35,425 bases of DNA from Candidatus Methylomirabilis sp. Lineage in GTDB: Bacteria > Methylomirabilota > Methylomirabilia > Methylomirabilales > CSP1-5. Shown piece by piece: positions 1-9,293 of the stretch (within the stretch, counting starts at the first letter, position 1; every line of letters begins with the position of its first letter). Where the stretch lies: assembly GCA_012974305.1 (NCBI GenBank), contig JAAXQN010000036.1, positions 1 through 35,425 on the forward strand. The letters run 5' to 3'. The notes beneath the pieces are model-generated. The model made no database searches and was not told the origin of the DNA. It worked only from the letters and a program-made list of their open reading frames with translations. A program made the translations under genes and the position numbers.

Positions 1-1
1 G

Positions 2-1882
2 TACGGCACACTGGAACGGGACGATGTCTCCATGCGGGTCATTGCCGACCATGCCCGGGCGACCACATTCCTGCTAACCGACGGAATCCTGCCCAGCAAT
101 GAGTGGCGGGGGTACGTGCTGCGGCGAATTGTCCGACGGGCTCTACGGCACGGGAAGCTTTTAGGCCTTGAAGGACCATTCCTGGCCCAGATGACAGAGC
201 GTGTGGTCGATCAGATGAAGGAACAGTACCCGGAGCTTCAGGCGAGTCGAGACCGCGTGGCGCGCGAGACGCTTGCCGAGGAAGAACGCTTTGGCCATAC
301 CCTCAAGATGGCTATTCCTCGACTGGACGAGGAAATCGGACAAGCGAAGGCCAAGCCCTTGGATGCTCAGCTTATCCCGGGAGATCAATTGTTCAAGCTG
401 TATGACACCTATGGTCTTCCGCGCGATCTTATAGAGGAACTCGCCCAGGAACAGAGCGTTATGCTCGATTGGGAAACCTTTGAAAACTTGTTGCAACGTC
501 AGCGAGTCCTGGCCAAGGCCAGTGCTGTGGCCATGTTCAAAGGGGCTGAAGTCTCGCCCGTCTTGCAGGAGCTGGCGACCTCCCGCTCGACTCCCTTCGT
601 CGGGTATGACCAGACCGAGGTTGAGGCCGAGGTAACCGCCATCGTGAAGGCGGGGCAGAGTACCGAAGCAGTCCAAAAAGGGGAGGAAGCAGCGATCATC
701 CTGGACCGTACGCCCTTTTATGCCGAGGGGGGGGGGCAGGTAGCAGATGTTGGGACCCTGCAGGGCTCACGGGGCGTGGCCGATGTTCTGGATGTTCAAC
801 GGCCCCTTCCTGGGTTGACGGTCCACCGGGTCCTGATCGCACATGGGTCGATTCGGAAAGGAGACCGGTTGCGCGCAGCCATTGATGCGGAACGGCGAGC
901 GCAGATTCTAAAGAACCACACTGCAACCCACCTGGTTCATGAAGCCCTTCATCGAATTCTGGGGGATCATGTCCGACAGGAGGGGTCTTTGGTGGCTCCC
1001 GACCGTCTTCGGTTCGACTTTCGCCACTATGGACCAACGACGGCTGCGGAGCTTGCCCGCATCGAACGGATGGTGAACGAGCAGCTGTGGCGGAACCTCC
1101 CAGTGATGATCGAGGACGGGGTCCCGTACGAGGAAGCGCTAGCCCGAGGGGCCAAGGCCTTTTTTGCCGATAAATATGCAGACCGAGTTCGGACCGTGAC
1201 GGTACCAGGATTCGGGCTTGAACTCTGCGGGGGGACGCATGTCCAGGCCATTGGCGAGATTGGCCTCTTCAAGATCGCCAGCGAAGGGGGGGTTGCTGCG
1301 GGTATCCGGCGTATTGAGGCCAATACCGGTCCGGGAGCCTACGACTACCTCCTGAGGGAGGAAGCTGCCCTTCAGGAATCGGCTGATGCGCTGAAGGCGC
1401 GACCGCTCGAGCTTCCGGAGAAAGTGGACAGGCTAACCCACCGGGGCGGAGAGCTGGAGCGGGAGATCCAGCGACTTCGAAGCCGGGTTGCAGCCACCGT
1501 TGTAGAGGAGTTGCTCAAAAAGGTTGAAGCCGTCGAAGGGCTTCGGGTCGTCCGGGGGCGCGTGGAACATTTCGACCAGAAGGGGCTTAGAGACCTCGTA
1601 GACCGAGTCCGGACGAAGCTTGGTTCGGGAGTGGTGGTTCTCGGGACCCTCGCGGATAACAGAGTGGCTTGGGTTGCCGGGATCACACCAGACATCGTGC
1701 CGCGAGTCCATGCTGGAAAGCTGGTGCGAGAGATGGCCCGGATGACGGGAGGAGAGGGGGGCGGTCGGGCCGACTTAGCCGAGGCCGGAGGGAAGGATCC
1801 GTCGAGGCTCGATCATGCCCTTGGTCATGTCCCGGAACTCGTCCGCCAGCTGTTGGGTGAGGACGGAGGGAAGGGATCCTGA
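2..1882 (+). CDS. alaS: Alanine--tRNA ligase (AlaRS), 3' part of gene, 5' end outside window
   Basis: AlaRS charges tRNA-Ala in the cytoplasm and deacylates mischarged Ser/Gly-tRNA-Ala. The frame is open from base 2, so the true start lies upstream; the ATG at 32 is internal. The first visible residues (SMRVIADHARA, then WRGYVLRRIVRRA) belong to the end of the class II catalytic core and the tRNA-recognition region. The editing domain follows, with the metal-binding HTATH motif and the later CGGTH motif. A coiled-coil stretch and a C-Ala domain with the glycine-rich MTGGEGGGRADLAEAGG signature end the protein. About 626 residues are present, so roughly the first 250 of a normal ~875-residue enzyme are missing. 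psd follows 22 nt downstream. Family assignment is secure. Confidence 0.97.
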   Translation, partial: YGTLERDDVSMRVIADHARATTFLLTDGILPSNEWRGYVLRRIVRRALRHGKLLGLEGPFLAQMTERVVDQMKEQYPELQASRDRVARETLAEEERFGHTLKMAIPRLDEEIGQAKAKPLDAQLIPGDQLFKLYDTYGLPRDLIEELAQEQSVMLDWETFENLLQRQRVLAKASAVAMFKGAEVSPVLQELATSRSTPFVGYDQTEVEAEVTAIVKAGQSTEAVQKGEEAAIILDRTPFYAEGGGQVADVGTLQGSRGVADVLDVQRPLPGLTVHRVLIAHGSIRKGDRLRAAIDAERRAQILKNHTATHLVHEALHRILGDHVRQEGSLVAPDRLRFDFRHYGPTTAAELARIERMVNEQLWRNLPVMIEDGVPYEEALARGAKAFFADKYADRVRTVTVPGFGLELCGGTHVQAIGEIGLFKIASEGGVAAGIRRIEANTGPGAYDYLLREEAALQESADALKARPLELPEKVDRLTHRGGELEREIQRLRSRVAATVVEELLKKVEAVEGLRVVRGRVEHFDQKGLRDLVDRVRTKLGSGVVVLGTLADNRVAWVAGITPDIVPRVHAGKLVREMARMTGGEGGGRADLAEAGGKDPSRLDHALGHVPELVRQLLGEDGGKGS

Positions 1883-1904
1883 CGCTTGAAATGCAGGAGG
1901 GCGA

Positions 1905-2579
1905 GTGGTATACAAGAAACTTCAGGAATCATCGCCTTTGACAGCCGACCGACGGAGGAAAAAGTTTCCGGTAGCCTCGGAGGGGTGGCCATTTATCGTG
2001 CCCCTTCTGGGAGGTGCTTTCCTTCTTTGGATAACGGGGATTACGCTGGGAAGCCTGTTCCTGGTCCTGCTCGCAGCAGCGGTCGGTTTTTTCTTCCGGG
2101 ATCCAGAGCGGTGTCCACCTGCGGAGGTCGGGGCGATCCTGGCTCCGGCCGATGGACGGGTCGTCCGGATTGGCCCTTCGATAGACGGGCGGAGGGGGAC
2201 GGAGGTCAGCATTTTCCTCTCCCTTTTCGATGTCCACATCAACCGTGCCCCGTGCGCCGGCCGGATCGAGGAGGTGCTTCCAAGTGCGGGGACCTTTCGG
2301 GTCGCATGGAAGGAAGAAGCCTCCCGAAGAAACGCCCAGACCTTGATCCACCTCAAAGGGGGTCCAAGGGACATATTCGTTCGGCAGGTGGCCGGGATCT
2401 TAGCCAGGCAGATCGTCACATGGGTTCGACCTGGGCAGGAGGTTCGGGCAGGAGAGCGTATTGGTATGATTCGGTTTGGGTCTCGGGTCGATCTGCTCTT
2501 GCCTGAGGGTGTGCGTCCGAGGGTGCAAATCGGGGATCAGGTGAGGGGCGGCGAGAGCGTCATGGGGGTAGTCTCATGA
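1905..2579 (+). CDS. psd: Phosphatidylserine decarboxylase, short pyruvoyl-type proenzyme
   Basis: Psd converts phosphatidylserine to phosphatidylethanolamine at the inner membrane. The GTG start at 1905 is preceded by AGGAGG at 1895-1900. The 224-residue length matches the short Psd class rather than the ~320-residue enterobacterial form. A hydrophobic N-terminal segment (about residues 25-60) would hold it at the membrane. The self-cleavage site is visible as RFGS near residues 190-193; by family knowledge the serine becomes the pyruvoyl cofactor after proenzyme cleavage. The stop overlaps the pssA start by an ATGA, so the two consecutive steps of phosphatidylethanolamine synthesis are probably translationally coupled. 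The 206-aa ORF overlapping in another frame is a shadow. Confidence 0.93.
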   Translation: MVYKKLQESSPLTADRRRKKFPVASEGWPFIVPLLGGAFLLWITGITLGSLFLVLLAAAVGFFFRDPERCPPAEVGAILAPADGRVVRIGPSIDGRRGTEVSIFLSLFDVHINRAPCAGRIEEVLPSAGTFRVAWKEEASRRNAQTLIHLKGGPRDIFVRQVAGILARQIVTWVRPGQEVRAGERIGMIRFGSRVDLLLPEGVRPRVQIGDQVRGGESVMGVVS

Positions 2580-3370
2580 GCCGAGAGGTTCGCCGCGGGG
2601 TGTACATCCTGCCCAGCATTTTGACGCTTGGGAATCTCTTTTGCGGATTCTACGCGATCATCGCGATCTATAAGCACGATTTTTCCAAGGCAGTGCTGGC
2701 GATCATCATAGCCCTCGTAATAGATTTTCTGGATGGGGCGGTCGCGCGGTTCGCAAAGGCGACCAGCGATTTCGGAATGGAGTTGGATTCGTTGGCCGAT
2801 CTCGTTTCCTTCGGCGTCGCCCCCGGCATGTTGGCCTACGTCTTCGCCATGCAGCCCTTTGGGCGAATTGGCTGGCTGGCGGCTTTTCTTTTTGCGGCCT
2901 GCGGAGCGCTCCGGCTGGCCCGATTCAACATCCAGACCAAGAAGCTCGACAAGCGCTACTTTGTTGGCCTTCCAATCCCTGCGGCGGCGGGGATCGTGGT
3001 TTCCAGCGTACTCTTTTTGGGAGAATCTCCCTCCCTGGTCGTCTTGGATTACGAACTGCTTTCACCGGAGGTGACCTCGGCACTGATGGTCGTGTTGGTC
3101 ACCGTGACTGCCTTTCTCATGGTCAGCAAGGTCAGGTACCGCTCTCTGAAAGAAATCGACATTTCTCGGCGACATCCCTTTACGATCCTCATCAGCGTGA
3201 TCCTGGCCATGCTCGTTATCGCCTCGGAACCGCGTCTCCTGCTCTTTGGCTTTTTCTTCCTGTATGCCCTCTCCGGTTTCTTCAGGTACCTTCCCATCTG
3301 GCGCAAGCGGGTCGCGGTTGACTTGGGTGAAGAGCTCGAGCTTACGCCGGGGGAGCCGCGTTCCCCCTGA
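2576..3370 (+). CDS. pssA: CDP-diacylglycerol--serine O-phosphatidyltransferase
   Basis: PssA makes phosphatidylserine from CDP-diacylglycerol and L-serine in the inner membrane and so supplies the substrate for Psd encoded just upstream. The CDP-alcohol phosphatidyltransferase motif D-G-x2-A-R-x8-G-x3-D-x3-D is complete (D53, G54, A57, R58, G67, D71, D75). Several hydrophobic segments give a multi-pass membrane protein, as usual for the type II (Bacillus-like) PssA class, and the 264-residue length is typical. The start overlaps the psd stop. The 3' end, including the stop codon, is embedded in a large inverted repeat described separately. Confidence 0.95.
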   Translation: MSREVRRGVYILPSILTLGNLFCGFYAIIAIYKHDFSKAVLAIIIALVIDFLDGAVARFAKATSDFGMELDSLADLVSFGVAPGMLAYVFAMQPFGRIGWLAAFLFAACGALRLARFNIQTKKLDKRYFVGLPIPAAAGIVVSSVLFLGESPSLVVLDYELLSPEVTSALMVVLVTVTAFLMVSKVRYRSLKEIDISRRHPFTILISVILAMLVIASEPRLLLFGFFFLYALSGFFRYLPIWRKRVAVDLGEELELTPGEPRSP

Positions 3371-3389
3371 GGGAGGGTTCCCCCGGCGT
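3344..3389 (+). promoter_or_regulatory. Inverted repeat over the pssA stop codon, possible terminator or attenuator ahead of leuA
   Basis: A 14-nt arm at 3344-3357 pairs with 3376-3389 with one G-U pair, leaving an 18-nt loop that contains the pssA TGA. An alternative hairpin is possible between gggggag (3349-3355) and ttccccc (3361-3367), which excludes the long one. No U-tract follows the right arm, so it is not a classical rho-independent terminator. Mutually exclusive pairings upstream of an amino-acid gene are compatible with attenuation, but this is inference. Confidence 0.45.
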
Positions 3390-3482
3390 GGCAGCACCAA
3401 TCGTGACTTTCGGATGGAATGAATCTTCAGGTTTCGTATGCCCTAATAGCAATGCCGTGCATGCATGGAGAGGAGAAACAGA

Positions 3483-5027
3483 ATGGCGACGCGGATTCTG
3501 ATCTTTGATACCACATTGCGCGATGGAGAGCAGTCTCCGGGATACAGCATGAATACCCGTGAGAAACTGGAGCTCGCTCGACAGCTCGCCCGGCTCCGGG
3601 TCGATATCATTGAGGCGGGTTTCCCTATCGCGTCCCCGGATGATTTTGAGGCCGTCAAGGTGGTTTCGCAAAATGTCCGGGACGGGATTGCCATTGCGGG
3701 ACTCTGCCGGACCCGAGAGCAGGACATCGATCGGGCATGGGAAGCGCTCCAGCACGCGGAGCGCCCGCGGATCCACACCTTCATTGCCACGTCCGATATT
3801 CACATGCGGCATAAGCTGAAGATGAGCCGGGAGGAGGTACTTGAGTCCGCCGTCCGGGCCGTGAAGAGGGCCCGAGGGTATACGGACGACGTCGAGTTTT
3901 CCTGTGAGGATGCCTGCCGGACCGATCAGGACTTCCTCTGCCAGGTGGTGGGGGCAGCCATCCAAGCGGGGGCCACGACGATTAATATCCCCGACACGGT
4001 GGGATATACGATTCCTTGGGAATACGGCGAGCGGATTCGGGATCTCATGAATCGCGTTCCCAACATCGACAAGGTAGTCGTGAGCGTCCACACCCACGAC
4101 GACTTGGGTCTGGCCGTCGCCAACTCCTTGGCGGGAGTAAGAGAGGGAGCTCGGCAGGTCGAGTGCACCATCAACGGCATTGGAGAGCGAGCTGGAAACG
4201 CCTCCCTTGAAGAGATTGTCATGGCAATCAGGACCCGCAAAGACATCGTTGATGCCGAGACGGGCGTCAAGGCCGAGGAGATCTACAAGACCTCAAAGCT
4301 GCTCACGACCATTACCGGCATTCCAGTCCAGCCGAATAAGGCGATTGTCGGCGCCAACGCTTTTGCCCACGAAGCGGGAATCCACCAGCATGGGATGCTT
4401 TCTCACACGTTGACCTACGAGATCATGACCCCGGAGTCGGTGGGGGTACCCCAAAGCCGTCTTGTCCTGGGCAAGCACTCAGGACGCCACGCCTTAAAGA
4501 AGCGGCTTCAGGATCTGGGCATGGATCTCGGTGAAGAGGATCTGTCAAAGGCGTTTCAGCGATTTAAGGAGCTGTGCGACAAGAAGAAGGAAATCTTCGA
4601 CGACGACCTCTTGGCTATCGTCGAGGAACAGGTGCTCACCTTGCCCGAAACGTACGTGCTTGACCATCTGCAGTTTGCAAGTGGGACCAATATGATCCCC
4701 ACCGCCACGGTCCGCTTACGAAAAGAGGACGAGATCCACCAGGAATCAGGCTGGGGCGATGGCCCGGTGGACGCAACCTTCAAGGCCATCGACCAGGTTA
4801 CCGGGATTCACCCCACGTTGAAGGACTATGGCATCCGGGCGGTAACATCAGGCAAGGATGCCCTAGGGGAGGTGATGGTCTCGATCGAGATCGATGGACA
4901 GACGATCATCGGTCGGGGGACCTCCACCGACATCATCGAGGCCAGCGCGAAGGCCTATCTGAACGCCATCAACCGAGCGGTGGGCCGGAAAGCCCCTCCT
5001 GGAAAAGAGGTGAAAGAAGGCGTGTGA
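3483..5027 (+). CDS. leuA: 2-isopropylmalate synthase
   Basis: LeuA condenses acetyl-CoA with 2-oxoisovalerate, the first committed step of leucine synthesis. I chose ATG 3483 rather than the track start at 3465 because GGAGAGGAG lies 8-9 nt before it and the protein then begins [17 protein letters not shown], matching the family. The HMGL-like TIM barrel carries the [12 protein letters not shown] substrate and metal motif and the [12 protein letters not shown] metal motif with NGIGERAGN after it. From about residue 385 there is a C-terminal LeuA allosteric domain, so leucine feedback inhibition is expected. At 514 residues it is full length. Citramalate synthase is a related alternative, but context with leuC and leuD favours LeuA. 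Confidence 0.94.
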   Translation: MATRILIFDTTLRDGEQSPGYSMNTREKLELARQLARLRVDIIEAGFPIASPDDFEAVKVVSQNVRDGIAIAGLCRTREQDIDRAWEALQHAERPRIHTFIATSDIHMRHKLKMSREEVLESAVRAVKRARGYTDDVEFSCEDACRTDQDFLCQVVGAAIQAGATTINIPDTVGYTIPWEYGERIRDLMNRVPNIDKVVVSVHTHDDLGLAVANSLAGVREGARQVECTINGIGERAGNASLEEIVMAIRTRKDIVDAETGVKAEEIYKTSKLLTTITGIPVQPNKAIVGANAFAHEAGIHQHGMLSHTLTYEIMTPESVGVPQSRLVLGKHSGRHALKKRLQDLGMDLGEEDLSKAFQRFKELCDKKKEIFDDDLLAIVEEQVLTLPETYVLDHLQFASGTNMIPTATVRLRKEDEIHQESGWGDGPVDATFKAIDQVTGIHPTLKDYGIRAVTSGKDALGEVMVSIEIDGQTIIGRGTSTDIIEASAKAYLNAINRAVGRKAPPGKEVKEGV

Positions 5028-5089
5028 TGGGAACTCCGGTGCCCATGAGGACGGGCAGTTGAGTGTCCGATTCGGGAGAGTAACAGGGC

Positions 5090-6493
5090 ATGGCTGAAAC
5101 ACTCCTCGACAAAATCTGGCGTACCCATACGGTCCGGACGCTTCCGTCGGGGCAGACGCAGCTCTTTGTTGGCTTACATCTTGTCCACGAGGTGACGAGC
5201 CCCCAGGCTTTCCAGATGATTCGCGAGGTGAATCTCAGCGTCCGCCTTCCGGACAGGACGTTCGCGACAATTGATCACATCGTGCCGACCGCGTCGCAGC
5301 TTCGCCCCTTTGGCGATGTCCTGGCCGAGGAGATGACCGTCCACCTCGTGCAGAATTGTAAGGAGTTCGGCATCCCGCTGTTCGATCTAGATAGTGGCCG
5401 GCAGGGGATCGTCCATGTCATCGGACCTGAACTGGGTCTGACTCAACCGGGAATGGTGATTGCTTGCGGCGACAGTCACACCGGGACGCACGGAGCCCTT
5501 GGTGCGCTCGCCTTCCCTATTGGCACCAGCCAGGTTCGGGACGTTCTGGCGACGCAGTGCTTGGCATTGGACAAGCCGAAGCTCCGGCAGATCCGGGTAG
5601 AGGGTGAGCTTGCGCAGGGTGTCTACGCCAAGGACGTGATCCTGGCGATCATTCAGCGGCTTGGGGTGAAGGGCGGCGTGGGCTATGCCTACGAGTACGC
5701 CGGATCACTGGTCGAGACAATGTCGATGGAGGAACGCCTCACCATCTGTAACATGAGTATTGAGGGAGGTGCGCGGCTCGGGTACGTCAATCCCGACGCG
5801 AGGACGTTCGATTATATGAAGGGTCGCCCGTTTGCACCGCACGGCGAGGCCTTTGATCGTGCGGTGGCGTGGTGGAAGAAGATGGCGACAGACCCAGGTG
5901 CTCGCTTCGATGACGTGGTCACGTTGGACGGTAGGTCAATCCAGCCTGTCGTCACATGGGGAATCAACCCAGGGCAGTCTGTGGAGGTGAACGAGCGGAT
6001 TCCGGATCCAGCTGATGCCCCGGAAGCCGACCGAGCCGCTTGGGCCGAAGCGCTGGCCTTCATGTCCTTTGAACCGGGCCAGCAGATCGTCGGGACCCCG
6101 ATTGACGTGGCTTTCATTGGCTCTTGTACCAATGCGCGAATTTCTGATCTGCGCGCTGCTGCCGCGGTGGCACGGGGGCGGAGGATTGCGAAGAGCGTGC
6201 GGGCGCTTGTTGTTCCAGGCTCGCAGGCGGTGGCCGAGGCGGCCGAGGCTGAGGGGTTGCACGAAATCTTCCAAGAGGCCGGGTTTGAGTGGCGGAAGGC
6301 CGGCTGTTCTCTGTGTTTGGGGATCAACGAAGACAAACTCAAGGGTCGGGAGATCTGTGCCTCCTCGAGCAACCGGAATTTCAAGGGGCGTCAGGGTTCG
6401 CCGACGGGGCGGACGCTGCTGATGAGCCCGGCCATGGTGGCCGCGGCGGCCGTCACCGGAGAGGTCACTGACGTGCGGGAGTTGCTGCGATGA
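5090..6493 (+). CDS. leuC: 3-isopropylmalate dehydratase, large subunit
   Basis: LeuC with LeuD isomerises 2-isopropylmalate to 3-isopropylmalate using a [4Fe-4S] cluster. The aconitase-fold signatures are all present: [15 protein letters not shown], then cluster cysteines in [12 protein letters not shown] (C346) and AGCSLCLG (C406 and C409), and a C-terminal [11 protein letters not shown] motif. The protein is 467 residues, the length of the E. coli-type LeuC. A GGGAG element lies upstream of the ATG. The stop overlaps the leuD start (ATGA), which fits production of two subunits of one enzyme in equal amounts. The 190-aa minus-strand ORF inside it is a shadow. Confidence 0.96.
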   Translation: MAETLLDKIWRTHTVRTLPSGQTQLFVGLHLVHEVTSPQAFQMIREVNLSVRLPDRTFATIDHIVPTASQLRPFGDVLAEEMTVHLVQNCKEFGIPLFDLDSGRQGIVHVIGPELGLTQPGMVIACGDSHTGTHGALGALAFPIGTSQVRDVLATQCLALDKPKLRQIRVEGELAQGVYAKDVILAIIQRLGVKGGVGYAYEYAGSLVETMSMEERLTICNMSIEGGARLGYVNPDARTFDYMKGRPFAPHGEAFDRAVAWWKKMATDPGARFDDVVTLDGRSIQPVVTWGINPGQSVEVNERIPDPADAPEADRAAWAEALAFMSFEPGQQIVGTPIDVAFIGSCTNARISDLRAAAAVARGRRIAKSVRALVVPGSQAVAEAAEAEGLHEIFQEAGFEWRKAGCSLCLGINEDKLKGREICASSSNRNFKGRQGSPTGRTLLMSPAMVAAAAVTGEVTDVRELLR

Positions 6494-7080
6494 GTCCCAT
6501 CCGGCGGACGATCGTCGGCCGGGGTCTCCCCCTGCCGGGTACGGACATCGACACGGACCGAATCATGCCTGCTCGGTTCCTGAAAAGCGTCACGTTTGAG
6601 GGGCTCGAGGAGCACCTCTTTAAAGATGATCGTCTCCAGTTCCCGGACCATTCGTTCAACCAAGACCGGTACAGGGAGGCCACGATCCTCGTGGTCGGCC
6701 AGAATTTCGGCTGTGGCTCGTCGCGGGAGCACGCGCCGGAGGCGCTGCGGCGATGGGGAATCCGCGGTGTCGTCGGCGAGTCGTTCGGGGACATCTTCCT
6801 GGGAAACTGCACCGCCCTCGGGATCCCCTGTCTCACCGTAGATGTGGAAGATGCGGACTGGTTGATGGAGGCCGTCGCGGAGGATCCCGAACGCGAGATT
6901 GTGCTCGATGTCGAGAACCGAGAGGTACTCTTTGGTGAGCGAGCCATGCCTGCCATGATTCCGAAAGGCCACCAAGAGCAGCTCTTGACAGGCACGTGGA
7001 ACGCCACTTTTGTCCTGTTGGAGGCAGGGGAGGAGATCGAACAGGTGGCCAAGAGCCTTCCTTATGTGACCGGGTACTGA
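6490..7080 (+). CDS. leuD: 3-isopropylmalate dehydratase, small subunit
   Basis: LeuD is the swivel-domain subunit that completes the LeuCD isomerase active site. The signature [15 protein letters not shown] is present, followed by FGDIFLGNC, both typical of the aconitase C-terminal domain. The N-terminal [15 protein letters not shown] segment is also diagnostic. It is 196 residues, within the usual 165-210 range. Its ATG overlaps the leuC TGA. No leuB follows; instead there is a short repeat-like tract and then asd. Confidence 0.96.
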   Translation: MSPIRRTIVGRGLPLPGTDIDTDRIMPARFLKSVTFEGLEEHLFKDDRLQFPDHSFNQDRYREATILVVGQNFGCGSSREHAPEALRRWGIRGVVGESFGDIFLGNCTALGIPCLTVDVEDADWLMEAVAEDPEREIVLDVENREVLFGERAMPAMIPKGHQEQLLTGTWNATFVLLEAGEEIEQVAKSLPYVTGY

Positions 7081-7130
7081 AGGTTCAGGGTCAAGAGTTC
7101 AGAGTTGTGGGTTCAGAATTCAGGGTTGAG
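7081..7130 (+). repeat. Degenerate GTTCAG-type direct repeat tract between leuD and asd
   Basis: Within 50 nt after the leuD stop the motif GTTCAG or a one-base variant recurs about four times (ggttcaggg, gagttcaga, gggttcaga, aattcaggg). The tract is AT-richer and less organised than coding sequence. No ORF, promoter or terminator is evident. It resembles the loose GTTCAG-rich intergenic tracts found in some environmental genomes. Function unknown. Confidence 0.5.
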
Positions 7131-7207
7131 AGAAAACAAAAGTGGCCCTGTTCATCAACAGGAACTGATGCGATCCACCGTGAACGGTGAACTTCGATGA
7201 GGGAGAT

Positions 7208-8254
7208 GTGGCGGGAACGGGATACAGGGTAGCAATTGCGGGGGCAACGGGAGCAGTCGGGCAGACGATGCTTTCGATCCTGGAGGAGCGCGACTTTCCA
7301 GTGCGGGGTGTCCGGCTGTTGGCATCCGAGCGCTCCGAGGGGAAAACCCTCACTTTTCGCGGCGAGGAAGTCAAGGTCGAAAAACTGACAGAACGCGCCT
7401 TTCAGGGAATTGAAGTAGCCCTCTTCTCTGCTGGCGCCAGCCGAAGTAAGACATTCGCTCCAGCAGGGGTGAAGGCGGGGGCATTAGTGGTCGACAACAG
7501 CTCCGCCTTCCGGATGGACCCGGAAGTCCCGCTGATCATCCCGGAGGTCAACCCTGAAGCCGCCTTTCAGCACAAGGGTCTGATCGCCAACCCCAACTGT
7601 ACGACGACTGTGACCGTCATGGCCCTGAAGCCTCTCCACGATGCCGCACGAGTGAAGCGTGTCATCGTGTCAAGCTATCAATCGGTCTCAGGGGCCGGGA
7701 CGCAGGCCATCGAGGAGCTGAAACAACAGGTCCTGGCGTGGGCAAAGGGGGAGCAGGCAGAAGCTAAGGTTTTCCCGCATCCCATTGCGTTTAATCTCAT
7801 TCCCCAGGTGGATGCTTTTGAAGACAGCGGTTATACCAAAGAGGAGATGAAACTCGTTCACGAAACTCGAAAACTGCTGGGGGACGCCTCGATGCAGATT
7901 GCTGCCACCACGGTTCGGGTTCCAGTGTGGTATGCTCACTCGGTCTCGGTGACCGCGGAGACCGAGCGGAAGGTAACGGTCAAAGAGGCGCGGGATCTCT
8001 TCAGGAAGTTCCCGGGACTTTGCCTTTGGGACGACCCGCCGAAAGCTCAGTACCCCACACCTCTCATGGCGACTGGGAAGGATGAGTGCTATGTGGGCCG
8101 CGTGCGGCACGACCTCTCGAGCGAGACGGGCCTGAACTTTTGGGTTGTAGGCGACCAGCTGCGGAAAGGGGCTGCGCTCAACGCCGTACAGATCGTCGAG
8201 CTGGTCCTGGGGGTGACGGAGCAGGGTACTGGCTCGTGCACAACCTCAAACTGA
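7208..8254 (+). CDS. asd: Aspartate-semialdehyde dehydrogenase
   Basis: Asd reduces aspartyl phosphate to aspartate semialdehyde, the branch point to lysine/diaminopimelate, threonine and methionine. The Rossmann motif GATGAVGQ lies near residues 12-19. The catalytic cysteine is C131 in NPNCTTT, and the SYQSVSGAGTQAIEEL and HPIAFNLIPQVD motifs follow. The track start is GTG 7187, which has no ribosome-binding site. I prefer GTG 7208, with GAGGGA just upstream; this gives 348 residues and the normal few residues before the nucleotide-binding strand. truA overlaps the 3' end. The product feeds cell-wall diaminopimelate synthesis and is not part of leucine synthesis, although leu-asd-truA clustering is common. 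Confidence 0.94.
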   Translation: MAGTGYRVAIAGATGAVGQTMLSILEERDFPVRGVRLLASERSEGKTLTFRGEEVKVEKLTERAFQGIEVALFSAGASRSKTFAPAGVKAGALVVDNSSAFRMDPEVPLIIPEVNPEAAFQHKGLIANPNCTTTVTVMALKPLHDAARVKRVIVSSYQSVSGAGTQAIEELKQQVLAWAKGEQAEAKVFPHPIAFNLIPQVDAFEDSGYTKEEMKLVHETRKLLGDASMQIAATTVRVPVWYAHSVSVTAETERKVTVKEARDLFRKFPGLCLWDDPPKAQYPTPLMATGKDECYVGRVRHDLSSETGLNFWVVGDQLRKGAALNAVQIVELVLGVTEQGTGSCTTSN

Positions 8255-8970
8255 GCGTAGAATACGACGGGACTGCCTATCATGGCTGGCAGGTCCAGCC
8301 AGGATTGCCCACCATTCAGGGATTCTTGCAGGAAACGGCAAAACGTATATCGGGTGAAGAGGTACGCATCACTGGCGCGGGCCGTACCGATGCCGGGGTC
8401 CATGCCCTTGGGCAGGTGGCGAACTTTTGGACAGCAAAGGATCTCGCCTGTGAAAGTTGGCAGCGGGCTTTTAATGGCCTGCTCCCGCCCGATATCGTGG
8501 TGCGACGCGCCGAGACAGTCCCTGACGGCTTTGATGCCCGGCGCTCGGCCAAGCAGAAGACCTATCGGTATAGCATCTTGAACGCCCCTCACCCCTCGGC
8601 ACTCGACCGGCACTGGCTCCTTCACATTCCGGACCGCTTGGATGTGGCCTCAATGGCTGATACCGTAGCCTCCCTCATTGGGGAGCATGACTTTTCCGCG
8701 TTCCGGGCGGCGGACGGGAACTCCCCCAATTCGGTCCGTCGAGTGTATGAAGCCTCCTTTTTGACTCAGGGTCACCGACTCGAGTTTGTGATCACGGGAG
8801 ACGGCTTCCTGAAACACATGATTCGAATCGTGGTGGGGACGCTCCTGGATGTTGGCAGAGGGAGGCTCACGCCGGCCACCTTTCGGAAAATCTTGGAGTC
8901 CAAAGACCGGCAGCATGCTGGGAAGACGGCGCGTCCCCACGGTCTCTGTCTTATGGAAGTTAGCTATTGA
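8236..8970 (+). CDS. truA: tRNA pseudouridine(38-40) synthase TruA
   Basis: TruA modifies uridines 38-40 in the anticodon arm of many tRNAs. The protein begins in the family style (KLSVEYDGTAYHGWQ) and carries the catalytic aspartate D52 in GAGRTDAGVHA. A C-terminal FLKHMIRIVVGTLLDVG segment is also typical. The ORF track starts at 8086 inside asd; the GTG at 8236 gives 244 residues, the normal length, and overlaps asd by 19 nt. No strong ribosome-binding site is seen, so translation is probably coupled to asd. Start confidence is moderate, family confidence high. Confidence 0.94.
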   Translation: MHNLKLSVEYDGTAYHGWQVQPGLPTIQGFLQETAKRISGEEVRITGAGRTDAGVHALGQVANFWTAKDLACESWQRAFNGLLPPDIVVRRAETVPDGFDARRSAKQKTYRYSILNAPHPSALDRHWLLHIPDRLDVASMADTVASLIGEHDFSAFRAADGNSPNSVRRVYEASFLTQGHRLEFVITGDGFLKHMIRIVVGTLLDVGRGRLTPATFRKILESKDRQHAGKTARPHGLCLMEVSY

Positions 8971-8986
8971 GCGGGCGGGAGGAGAA

Positions 8987-9256
8987 ATGGCTATCAGTGG
9001 GAATCCCGTAACGATGGCGAGAGAAATCGGCGATGGTTTTAATCCTCTCACCCCGGCAACTCTAAAGAGATTCATGCCAGCCGATCTGAAGGTGATCAAC
9101 AACAGCCTCAGACAAGTCCTCCGAGATGCACGGGCAGAGACGCCCTCGCCAGGCGACAACGAAGCGGTCCGAAAGAAGAACCTCCGCATCCAACGCTTGA
9201 ACCAGGCTATCCTCATCCTCGCCAACTACTGCCGCCAACATCGCATTTCCGTGTGA
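8987..9256 (+). CDS. Small hypothetical protein
   Basis: An 89-residue ORF starts at ATG 8987 behind a strong GGGAGGAG element; the longer track ORF from 8849 only extends into truA. I do not recognise the family. The protein has no signal peptide or membrane segment. It reads as a short linker (to about residue 25), then a mostly helical, basic segment with regularly placed leucines and isoleucines (VINNSLRQVL, IQRLNQAILILANYC), suggesting a helical hairpin or dimerisation surface. It follows truA by 16 nt and precedes the alcohol dehydrogenase by 37 nt in the same direction. The good ribosome-binding site and protein-like composition support a real gene. Function unknown. Confidence 0.65.
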   Translation: MAISGNPVTMAREIGDGFNPLTPATLKRFMPADLKVINNSLRQVLRDARAETPSPGDNEAVRKKNLRIQRLNQAILILANYCRQHRISV

Positions 9257-9293
9257 GTGGGTTATTGCACCCGACCCCTCAACTCCGCCGATC

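Noticed and set aside
1886-2506. 206-aa plus-strand ORF overlapping psd
   Set aside because: Different frame from the clear Psd protein; Gly/Arg-rich composition without motifs.
3419-3508. Possible leucine leader peptide before leuA
   Set aside because: A 29-codon ORF exists but has no run of leucine codons and no ribosome-binding site, and it overlaps the leuA start.
3342-4097. 251-aa minus-strand ORF opposite leuA
   Set aside because: Shadow of leuA with no start signal.
7081-7130. CRISPR array
   Set aside because: The repeated units are short, degenerate and without regular spacers.
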